Assembly: GCA_045809945.1 (NCBI GenBank)
Contig: JBJMWW010000210.1
Location: forward strand, 1 to 6,799
Direction: 5' to 3'
Length of the DNA stretch: 6,799 nucleotides
DNA from: CADDYX01 sp045809945
Lineage (GTDB): Bacteria; Verrucomicrobiota; Verrucomicrobiia; Chthoniobacterales; UBA10450
Shown here: positions 1 to 5,868 of the stretch, piece by piece
Numbering within the stretch: position 1 is the first letter of the stretch
How the letters are laid out: every line of letters starts with the position of its first letter
Notes under the pieces: generated by a model
The model's input: the letters and a program-made list of their open reading frames with translations, nothing else
What the model was told of the DNA's origin: nothing
Databases searched by the model: none
Position numbers and translations under genes: made by a program

Positions 1-1
1 C

Positions 2-655
2 GCGATCGCGGCGTTCATTTGCACGACTGCCGCGATGGGCGCGGAAAACGCCGAAGCGGCCAAGATTGCGCACGACGCCGGAGAGGCGGCCAAGGCCAAG
101 GACTGGAACAAAGCGGTGGAGGGATTTCACCGCGCGACAGAAATGGATCACAAGTACGCCGCGAATTATTTTGCTGCGCTGGTTCAGCGCGGCGCGGCGT
201 ATCGCGAACAGGAGAAGTTTCCAGAGGCGATTGCCGACTTCACCGAGGCTTTGAAGATCAAAGCGGGTGACGCCGACACGCACGAACGTCGGGCGTATGT
301 CGAGCTGCAGATGAAGGATTACGACAAGGCGCTCGCGGATTACACCGCCTCACTGAAGGCCGATCCGAAAGAAGCGCGTGTCTATCTCCTGCGGAGCTAT
401 GTCTACGAGGTGAAAGGCGACTTCAAGCCGGGCATCGCGGATTGCGACATGGTGCTGAAGTTAAGTCCAGGCAACCCGGAGGCAACCGCGCGGAAACAGC
501 GATTGATGGCGCGCCTAAACGCGCCGCCACCAGCGCCAACGATGCCGCCAGGGCCGATCAAGAATCCAAATCTGAAGCCGCAACAGCCGGGACCCGCGGC
601 ACAAAGTAACGTGCCGCCGACAAGTGCGGCGCCGACAACGCCCCCGAAACCGTAG
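2..655 (+). CDS. Exported TPR-repeat protein, 5'-partial
   Basis: The gene is open at the left window edge. An in-frame ATG exists at 35, but the codons before it (from position 2) read AIAAFICTTAA without a stop. That looks like the hydrophobic core and end of a signal peptide, with cleavage perhaps after the following MGA, so the true start is probably outside the window. The visible 217 residues contain about four tetratricopeptide repeats, roughly residues 18-51, 56-89, 91-124 and 125-158. They show the typical pattern, for example AYxEQxxFPEAIADFTEALKI and GDFKPGIADCDMVLKLSPGN. A low-complexity Pro/Ala/Gln-rich tail follows (about residues 172-217), with no recognisable domain. TPRs mediate protein-protein contacts, so a periplasmic or outer-membrane scaffold role is inferred; the partner is unknown. 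The gene converges on infC. No enzymatic motif is visible. Confidence 0.85.
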   Translation, partial: AIAAFICTTAAMGAENAEAAKIAHDAGEAAKAKDWNKAVEGFHRATEMDHKYAANYFAALVQRGAAYREQEKFPEAIADFTEALKIKAGDADTHERRAYVELQMKDYDKALADYTASLKADPKEARVYLLRSYVYEVKGDFKPGIADCDMVLKLSPGNPEATARKQRLMARLNAPPPAPTMPPGPIKNPNLKPQQPGPAAQSNVPPTSAAPTTPPKP

Positions 656-680
656 AGCGGCGGCTTAGATTGGAAGTAGA

Positions 681-701
681 TTGCGGCTGCCACAGCCGCG
701 A
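681..701. terminator. Candidate bidirectional terminator hairpin
   Basis: GCGGCTG (683-689) and CAGCCGC (693-699) form a perfect 7-bp stem with a 3-base loop, extendable by a T-G wobble and a T-A pair to 681/701. It sits in the 67-bp gap between the convergent TPR gene and infC, where a shared terminator is expected. No T-run follows on either strand, so it is not a classical intrinsic terminator. Confidence 0.35.
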
Positions 702-722
702 GATTCGGCGGCCGTTGCGAAC

Positions 723-1298
723 CTAGCTCGCGCTCGCGCCGTTCTGTTCGACCGACTCCGCTGGCTCAATGGCCTGGTCGGGCGTTGAGAAGCGCCGCTT
801 GCGCCGCGACGCCGGTAACGGCGACAGCGTCATCGTGATGTTTCGCCCGGCAAGTTTCGGCTCCATCTCGACCTGCGCCATTCCGGCGAGATCGTTCTTC
901 ACCCGGTCCATCAACTGCATCCCGAATTCCGTGTGCGCCATCTCGCGGCCGCGGAATTGCAGCTGCACGCGCACCTTGTTTCCTTTGTCGAGAAACTCTT
1001 CGCCGTGGCGCAGCTTCGTCAGGTAATCGTGATCGTCGATGTTTACCCGAAACTTGATTTCCTTGAGCTTGCTTCCGCTCGGCTTCTTGTCCTTCTCCTG
1101 CTTCGAAATGTCGTAACGGAATTTGCCGAAGTCGACGATTTTGCAGACCGGCGGATTAGCCGTCGGCGCGACTTCGACGAGATCGAGGCCGTAGCTCTGA
1201 GCTTTGCGCAACGCATCGGAGAGTTTCAACACTCCGAGCTGTTCACCGGTCGATCCAAGAATCACTCGCACCTCGCGGGCGCGAATCCGACCGTTCAC
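723..1298 (-). CDS. infC: Translation initiation factor IF-3
   Basis: IF-3 binds the 30S subunit, prevents premature 50S joining and checks start-codon and initiator-tRNA pairing. Numbering from GTG at 1298 (191 aa), the N-terminal domain carries the IF-3 signature VCKIVDFGKFRY (51-62). A basic linker and the C-terminal domain follow, with KEIKFR (79-84) and QLQFRGREMAH (112-122). An extra polar tail of about 30 residues (from about 162) extends past the usual end; E. coli IF-3 is 180 aa. The coordinates give the longest frame with an ATG/GTG/TTG start, but translation probably begins upstream. The in-frame codons before the GTG are CTG CAA CAG CAA ATT CGT, giving the family-like IRVNGRIRAREVR. 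ATT at 1304 or CTG at 1316 are therefore candidate starts, and the only good Shine-Dalgarno (AGGAG, 1333-1329) lies 12 nt before the CTG. rpmI and rplT, the usual downstream partners, do not follow; the next gene is convergent. Confidence 0.96.
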   Translation of the reverse strand: MNGRIRAREVRVILGSTGEQLGVLKLSDALRKAQSYGLDLVEVAPTANPPVCKIVDFGKFRYDISKQEKDKKPSGSKLKEIKFRVNIDDHDYLTKLRHGEEFLDKGNKVRVQLQFRGREMAHTEFGMQLMDRVKNDLAGMAQVEMEPKLAGRNITMTLSPLPASRRKRRFSTPDQAIEPAESVEQNGASAS

Positions 1299-1322
1299 AC
1301 GAATTTGCTGTTGCAGATTAGA

Positions 1323-1520
1323 TCAAAGCTCCTGAACGCCGTCGCGCGAGGTGAACGTAACGCCGTAATTTTGTGCCGCGACTCGATTCACTGCTGAAGC
1401 GAGCACCTCTTCATCATCGCGCTGCGGTCTGCGCAAGGACGAGCCAGCGCAATGCGCCAGCCGAGTGCTAGATGTAAGCGACAATTCTGCGGCTGCAAGA
1501 CTAATGTGCGCGCACGTCAC
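1323..1520 (-). CDS. Questionable 65-aa small protein between dsbA-like gene and infC
   Basis: This frame starts with an ATG that overlaps the stop of the upstream dsbA-like gene in an ATGA arrangement, and it ends just before infC. That geometry is typical of translational coupling within an operon. The first half is rich in Ala, Ser, Leu and Thr and does not look like a conserved protein. The second half (DDEEVLASAVNRVAAQNYGV and onward to the C-terminus VQEL) is more protein-like. G or C at third codon positions is only about 58 percent by my count, with no strong coding bias. I recognise no family, signal peptide or membrane segment. It could be a real small protein, an infC leader peptide, or chance reading through a 220-bp intergenic region. 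Confidence 0.25.
   Translation of the reverse strand: MTCAHISLAAAELSLTSSTRLAHCAGSSLRRPQRDDEEVLASAVNRVAAQNYGVTFTSRDGVQEL
1329..1333 (-). promoter_or_regulatory. Shine-Dalgarno-like AGGAG upstream of infC
   Basis: AGGAG on the minus strand lies 12 nt before an in-frame CTG (1316-1314), 24 nt before ATT (1304-1302) and 30 nt before GTG (1298-1296). The spacing suits the CTG best, although 12 nt is slightly long. An in-frame TGA at 1325-1323 sets the upstream limit of the infC frame. This site favours a non-canonical start upstream of the GTG, but does not prove it. Confidence 0.4.
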
Positions 1521-2176
1521 TTCGGCGGCGGTTCGCCATGATGCGCTCGATACGATTCATAGAAGGCAATGTCGTCAAGCATGGCTTCGGCCGTCGCAAT
1601 GAGCGGCTCGACTCTTGCCCAGCCGGAGAAAATCGCGCGATCGCCAATCTCGCTCTCGAAAACGAACGTTGGTCGTTGGGTGAGCTGCATCGCTCGCCAT
1701 TCCGCTGTGCTCTCGCGGAGACGCTTGTCGATTTCCGCGGAACGCGCTCGCTCGAGCAATTCGCGTTGATTCAATCCCGCCGCTTTCGCACCGGTTTCGG
1801 CGCAGACTTCCCATTCGCGGATCGGTCTGCCCTCGCGCAAACCGGCATGTGAAATCGCGAGCCGCACGCGGTCGTCGTTGACGCCAAAATCTTTCGCCGC
1901 TTCGGCCACGGCATTGGGCGGGAGATATTCCTCGAGCACCGGCTCATACCACGACGTGTTGAGCATAAATGGCGATCGCATCATCAGTCCGCTGCGGCGG
2001 TAATACCACTCCTCCTGGTTGCGCGAGACCGGCAGCCCAATCGTGTCCATGAGCGCGATCTTCCATTCGAAATCGACGCGGCCATCGTAACGCCGCTTCA
2101 ATTCCGCCCAGGCGGGCTCCGCCCAGAAACACCACGAGGAAACGACGTCGAGGTAGTTGGTGATCTTCAGTCGCAT
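1517..2176 (-). CDS. DsbA-family thioredoxin-fold protein with SxxC active site
   Basis: The 219-aa protein has the layout of cytoplasmic DsbA/FrnE-like enzymes. A first beta strand (KITNYLDVV, 4-12) leads into the active-site loop S13-S14-W15-C16, a helical insertion occupies the middle, and a cis-proline segment TQRPTFVFE (P169) precedes the last strands and helix. No signal peptide or membrane segment is visible, so a cytoplasmic location is likely. In the FrnE/DsbA family this loop is usually CPWC or similar. Here the first, nucleophilic cysteine is replaced by serine, so a classical disulfide oxidase reaction is doubtful. Related families with serine at this site (GST kappa, 2-hydroxychromene-2-carboxylate isomerase) use glutathione, which is one alternative. 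Start ATG 2176 has no clear Shine-Dalgarno. The gene lies upstream of infC on the same strand and may share its transcript. The substrate is unknown. Confidence 0.85.
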   Translation of the reverse strand: MRLKITNYLDVVSSWCFWAEPAWAELKRRYDGRVDFEWKIALMDTIGLPVSRNQEEWYYRRSGLMMRSPFMLNTSWYEPVLEEYLPPNAVAEAAKDFGVNDDRVRLAISHAGLREGRPIREWEVCAETGAKAAGLNQRELLERARSAEIDKRLRESTAEWRAMQLTQRPTFVFESEIGDRAIFSGWARVEPLIATAEAMLDDIAFYESYRAHHGEPPPK

Positions 2177-2182
2177 GGCGCA

Positions 2183-2195
2183 GCGTCTCAGACGC
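2183..2195. repeat. 13-bp palindrome upstream of the dsbA-like start
   Basis: GCGTCTCAGACGC is a perfect odd palindrome with 6-bp arms around a single central base. It ends 6 bp before the ATG (2176) of the dsbA-like gene, within the expected leader or promoter region. It could be an operator, a small RNA hairpin that shields the start site, or part of a dispersed repeat. Sequence alone does not decide. Confidence 0.4.
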
Positions 2196-2216
2196 GCGGC
2201 AGGTGCGAAAGTGCTT

Positions 2217-2314
2217 TGTCATCCCAAACGTGAGCGAGGGACCTCTCAAGCGTCCGATGTCGCGACGCTGCCGATCAATCGCTTGCGAGATGTTTCGCTT
2301 CGCTCAACATGACA
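2217..2314. repeat. 98-bp imperfect inverted repeat (dispersed-repeat-like)
   Basis: The left arm (2217-2252) starts TGTCATCC and the right arm (2280-2314) ends CAACATGACA. Read as reverse complements the arms share TGTCAT, GAGCG, TCTC and AAGCG, with one small gap and several mismatches, around a 27-base loop that holds GTCGCGAC. Translated in chance frames it gives FRFAQHD on one strand and MLSEAKHLASD on the other. I recall such strings as spurious peptides from abundant intergenic repeats in Verrucomicrobiota and other soil bacteria. It lies between the divergent dsbA-like and rhomboid genes and probably forms a stem-loop if transcribed. It has no coding content of its own. Confidence 0.7.
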
Positions 2315-2341
2315 GCTCGGTCGTGCCGCCGCGCTCCGTAT

Positions 2342-3196
2342 ATGGATCTCAATCGCTTGTTTCTTTTTATCGTCATTGTCTCGTCGCTGCTGGTGCTCGG
2401 GCGCAGCGTGCGCCGACCGCAGGCGCTGCCGTGGATTTCCGCTCTGATTGTGCTCGCGATCACAGGCATTGCCTTCCTGTTCGAGCGGCGTGTTGCCGGT
2501 TGGATCGCTATCACTGCCTGGCTCGTCATTCTGTTCCTGCCGGCAATGATCAGCGGCTGGCGCCGGCGCGTGCCGGGACGACCGCGGCAGCTGACGCTCA
2601 CCCCCGTCGTCACGATGTTGATCGTGGCGAATGCAGCGATGTTTCTGGTCGAGCTGGCGCTTGGCGGGTCAATGAATCCGGAGACGTTGCACCGCCTCGG
2701 CGAATTGGATTCTGCTGCCGTTTGGTTCAATCACGAATACTGGCGGCTCTTCACCGCGTTGTTCCTGCATTACGGCGCACTCCATCTCGCCTTCAATCTT
2801 TATGCGCTTTGGATCATCGGCCCGGGTCTCGAACGCGCGATCGGCGGGCTGCGCTTCATCGTCTGTTATCTGGTCGCAGGCGTCGGCTCCAGTATCGGTG
2901 TCGTCCTGCTGCGCGCGGTACGACTCACCACGGCTGAGCAACTCGTCGGCGCGTCCGGCTGCGTGATGGGGATCGTGGGCGCATGGGCCGGTTTGCTCCT
3001 TCGCCGCCGCGATCTACCGATGGCCGGAAAACGACTCCAGAACATTGTCATCATCGTTGCGATCCAGACGGCATTCGATCTCTCGACGCCACAGGTCAGT
3101 CTCGGCGCCCACCTCAGTGGCCTGGTCGTCGGATTCGTGGTCGGGTTCCTCGTTGCGCCGCGACCGAATCTTGCTGACACGATTTATGCTCGTTAA
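2342..3196 (+). CDS. Rhomboid-family intramembrane serine protease
   Basis: The 284-aa protein cleaves transmembrane substrates within the membrane if active. The rhomboid core runs from about residue 86 to 273, with six hydrophobic segments. It has the L1-loop W134-R135, the oxyanion-region motif H148-xxx-N152 (HLAFN), catalytic Ser205 in GASG (203-206) and catalytic His257 in AHLSG, so all key residues are intact. Three further hydrophobic segments precede the core (about 7-20, 31-47 and 52-70), followed by a basic stretch (RRRVPGRPR, 74-82), giving about nine helices. I chose ATG 2342 (MDLNRLFLFIVIV) because the earlier in-frame ATG at 2309 lies inside the inverted repeat and would add an RSCRRAP prefix. 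No Shine-Dalgarno is visible. The gene ends 20 bp before glgP on the same strand, so co-transcription is likely. The substrate is unknown. Confidence 0.93.
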   Translation: MDLNRLFLFIVIVSSLLVLGRSVRRPQALPWISALIVLAITGIAFLFERRVAGWIAITAWLVILFLPAMISGWRRRVPGRPRQLTLTPVVTMLIVANAAMFLVELALGGSMNPETLHRLGELDSAAVWFNHEYWRLFTALFLHYGALHLAFNLYALWIIGPGLERAIGGLRFIVCYLVAGVGSSIGVVLLRAVRLTTAEQLVGASGCVMGIVGAWAGLLLRRRDLPMAGKRLQNIVIIVAIQTAFDLSTPQVSLGAHLSGLVVGFVVGFLVAPRPNLADTIYAR

Positions 3197-3216
3197 ATAA
3201 CGACGGCCTTCTCCAC

Positions 3217-5769
3217 ATGCCGAACTTCCTGACCTATAACGTCATCCCGACGCTGCCCGCTGCGCTCGAACCGCTGCGCGAAATGAGTTTCAATGTCTGG
3301 TGGACGTGGGAGCCCTCGGCTCGCCGCCTCTTCCGTCATCTCGATCCCGAATTGTGGAACCGGACGAATCACAATCCGGTCCGCATGCTTCAGCTTTCGC
3401 GACAGGCGCGGCTCGAAGAACTCGCGACCGATAAAACATTCCTTCGCGAGCTGAAGGAAGTTTACGACAGCTACACGAGATATCTCGCGCGCCCGGACAC
3501 CTATGGCAAAACCGGCGCCGGCGCCGCGTTACAAAAGCCGGTCGCGTATTTTTCGGCCGAGTTCGGATTCCATGAATCGATTCCGAATTACTCAGGCGGC
3601 CTCGGCATTCTCTCGGGCGATCATTGTAAGTCGGCCAGCGACCTCGACCTGAGCTTTGTCGCGATCGGCCTCCTTTATCGCCACGGATATTTTCGTCAGG
3701 AGATCGATCGCGACGGCGTGCAACATGCCGTCAGCCTCAATCAGAGTTTTCATCACCTGCCGATTCGGGAGGTGCGTCGCGGCGACGAGCTGTTGCTCAT
3801 CTCAGTCCAGATCCCGGATCGCGAGGTTTGGGCGAAGATCTGGGAATTGAAGGTCGGTCGCGTCGCCCTCTATCTCCTCGACACCGATATTCCGCAGAAC
3901 AGCGGCGAAGATCGTTTGATCACGGCGGAGCTTTACGGCGGCGACCTAGAGATGCGGATGCGCCAGGAGATCGTGCTTGGCATAGGCGGGATCCGCGCGC
4001 TCAACGCCCTGGGTATCGAGCCGGAAGTCTTTCACATGAACGAAGGCCACTCGGCTTTTCTCGGGCTCGAGCGTATTCGCTGTCTCGTGAAGGAGCGCGG
4101 GCTCGATTTTTATTCGGCCCTCCAGGTCACCGCCTCGGCGAATGTCTTCACCACACACACGCCGGTGCCGGCGGGGAACGATTCCTTCCCGCGCGAGATG
4201 ATGCGGCGCTACTTCGGTGCGTTCGCGACTGAGATCGGATTGCCGTTCGACGAGTTCTTCTCCTTCGGCCAGACGCGCACCAACCCGACCGATCCCTTCA
4301 GCATGACGATTCTCGCGCTGCGCCTCAGCCGTCATTCGAACGGCGTGAGCAAACTGCATGGCGATGTCAGCCGCGGTTTATGGAAAGACGTCTGGACCGG
4401 CGTGCCCGAGCATGAAGTGCCGATCACGAGTGTGACAAACGGCATTCATACCAAGACCTGGCTCGCGCCGGAGTTCTCCGCGCTTTACGACCGCTATCTC
4501 GGAAAGTGGGAAGAAAATCTGACCGACGAAAACTTCTGGCGGCGCGTCATGGACATTCCCGACGCGTTGTTATGGGACACGCACCAGCGTTTGAAGCTGC
4601 GCCTTGTTCAGTTCGTGCGTGACCGCGTCCGGGTGCAACGCGAGCGCGTCGGCGAATCACCCGAATCGGTTCGCGCCGCCAACCGCATTCTCGATCCGGA
4701 AATCCTCACCATCGGTTTCGCGCGTCGATTCGCGACTTACAAACGCGGTGCTTTGTTGTTCGGCGACAAGGACCGGCTCCATCGCCTGCTCAACGATGGC
4801 GCGCGGCCGGTGCAATTTATCTTCGCCGGCAAGTCCCATCCAAAAGACGAAGGCGGCAAGGCGCTCATCCAGGAAGTTTACCGTTTCTCGCGCGAAGCCG
4901 GTTTCCATAACCGCATCGTCTTCGTCGAGGACTACGACACCTATATTGCGCGGCGGCTCGTGCAGGGCGTTGATCTTTGGTTGAACAATCCGCTGCGCCC
5001 GCTCGAAGCCAGCGGCACGAGCGGGATGAAGGCGCCCCCGAACGGCGGACTGAATCTGAGCGTGCTGGATGGCTGGTGGTGCGAAGGCTACAACGGCAAC
5101 AACGGCTGGGCGATCGGCGCGGAGATCAAAGACGGCAGTAACGAGTTCCAGAACGAAGTAGACGCGGCCAGCCTCTTCCAGTTACTCGAAAACCAGATCG
5201 TCCCGCTCTACTACGCCAAGCCTGACGGCAAACTCCCGCTCGCGTGGCTCCAGCTCATGCGTGAGTCGATCCGCAGCGTCACGCCCAACTTCAATACCCA
5301 TCGGATGGTGAAGGAATACACCGAGCGCCTTTACATTCCTGCCGCGCAGGCGCACCGCCGGTTAGTCGATAACAACTGCGCCGCTGCCGCCGACCTGAGC
5401 CGATGGAAAGCGCAGATGCGCAAACAATGGCCCGAAGTCCGCGTCGAGGACGTGCAAGTCGGCAACACCGATCGGCAAAGCATTCCCGTCGGCGATGCAC
5501 TCCACGTGCGCGCTGCCGTGCATCTCGGCCCCGTCGATCCGCAACACGTCCGCGTGGAAGCGTATCACGGCGAAGCCAACAACGGCTCAATCAAGAACCC
5601 AAGTGTCACCACGTTGAGTCAGGTGAACCAAAACGGCGACGGCACCTATCTCTACGGCGGCTCCGTCCCGGCGAACGAAAGCGGCGCCTACGGCTTCAGT
5701 ATCCGTGTCGTCCCCACACACCCGCACCTGCAGCAAAATCACGAACTAAGACTCATCACCTGGTCGTAG
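3217..5769 (+). CDS. glgP: Alpha-glucan (glycogen) phosphorylase, GT35, DUF3417 subtype
   Basis: The enzyme uses phosphate and pyridoxal phosphate to release glucose-1-phosphate from glycogen or maltodextrins in the cytoplasm. The 850-aa length and the N-terminal block (about 1-100, including NVWWTWEPSARRLF) match the DUF3417-containing branch (TIGR02094-like), not the E. coli GlgP/MalP branch. Visible family blocks are VAYFSAEFGFHESIPNYSGG (from about 109), HMNEGHSAF (273-281), NVFTTHTPVPAGND (309-322), GFARRFATYKR (500-510) and GKSHPKDE (538-545). EASGTSGMKAPPNGG carries the expected PLP-binding Lys605. A beta-rich C-terminal segment (about 745-850) completes the usual subtype architecture. 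The gene appears full length with no frameshift. Start ATG 3217 fits the family N-terminus (MPNFLTYNVIP) and lies 20 bp after the rhomboid stop, without a Shine-Dalgarno. No other glycogen genes are in the window. Confidence 0.97.
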   Translation: MPNFLTYNVIPTLPAALEPLREMSFNVWWTWEPSARRLFRHLDPELWNRTNHNPVRMLQLSRQARLEELATDKTFLRELKEVYDSYTRYLARPDTYGKTGAGAALQKPVAYFSAEFGFHESIPNYSGGLGILSGDHCKSASDLDLSFVAIGLLYRHGYFRQEIDRDGVQHAVSLNQSFHHLPIREVRRGDELLLISVQIPDREVWAKIWELKVGRVALYLLDTDIPQNSGEDRLITAELYGGDLEMRMRQEIVLGIGGIRALNALGIEPEVFHMNEGHSAFLGLERIRCLVKERGLDFYSALQVTASANVFTTHTPVPAGNDSFPREMMRRYFGAFATEIGLPFDEFFSFGQTRTNPTDPFSMTILALRLSRHSNGVSKLHGDVSRGLWKDVWTGVPEHEVPITSVTNGIHTKTWLAPEFSALYDRYLGKWEENLTDENFWRRVMDIPDALLWDTHQRLKLRLVQFVRDRVRVQRERVGESPESVRAANRILDPEILTIGFARRFATYKRGALLFGDKDRLHRLLNDGARPVQFIFAGKSHPKDEGGKALIQEVYRFSREAGFHNRIVFVEDYDTYIARRLVQGVDLWLNNPLRPLEASGTSGMKAPPNGGLNLSVLDGWWCEGYNGNNGWAIGAEIKDGSNEFQNEVDAASLFQLLENQIVPLYYAKPDGKLPLAWLQLMRESIRSVTPNFNTHRMVKEYTERLYIPAAQAHRRLVDNNCAAAADLSRWKAQMRKQWPEVRVEDVQVGNTDRQSIPVGDALHVRAAVHLGPVDPQHVRVEAYHGEANNGSIKNPSVTTLSQVNQNGDGTYLYGGSVPANESGAYGFSIRVVPTHPHLQQNHELRLITWS

Positions 5770-5803
5770 CTCGCGACTGCAGAGCGCTTGCGAATGCGAC
5801 GCG

Positions 5804-5823
5804 GTCGAGTACAAACCCTCGAC
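5804..5823. terminator. Weak hairpin in the convergent glgP/hydrolase gap
   Basis: GTCGAG (5804-5809) and CTCGAC (5818-5823) form a perfect 6-bp stem with an 8-base loop. It lies in the 99-bp gap between the convergent glgP and SGNH-hydrolase stops, where termination is needed on both strands. No T-tract follows, so the call is tentative. Confidence 0.25.
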
Positions 5824-5868
5824 GTTGTCACCAGCCGCGACTCACTCAGCCCTACAGTTAAGCTGCAG

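Noticed and set aside
933..1397. 154-codon plus-strand frame antisense to infC
   Set aside because: It lies almost wholly over infC, which has unmistakable IF-3 motifs; the antisense product resembles no family and reflects GC-rich codon bias.
1456..1466. GCGCAATGCGC palindrome upstream of infC as an operator
   Set aside because: It has 5-bp GC-rich arms around one base, which is easily expected by chance in this composition, and no paired promoter elements could be identified.
2309..2341. Upstream in-frame ATG as rhomboid start
   Set aside because: It sits in the end of the 98-bp inverted repeat and adds an Arg/Cys-rich prefix before a natural hydrophobic N-terminus at the ATG at 2342.
2203..2937. 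244-codon plus-strand frame through the inverted repeat and the rhomboid gene
   Set aside because: It is out of frame with the rhomboid, whose catalytic residues are intact; its Arg/Ala/His-rich product is not protein-like and its start is in the intergenic repeat.
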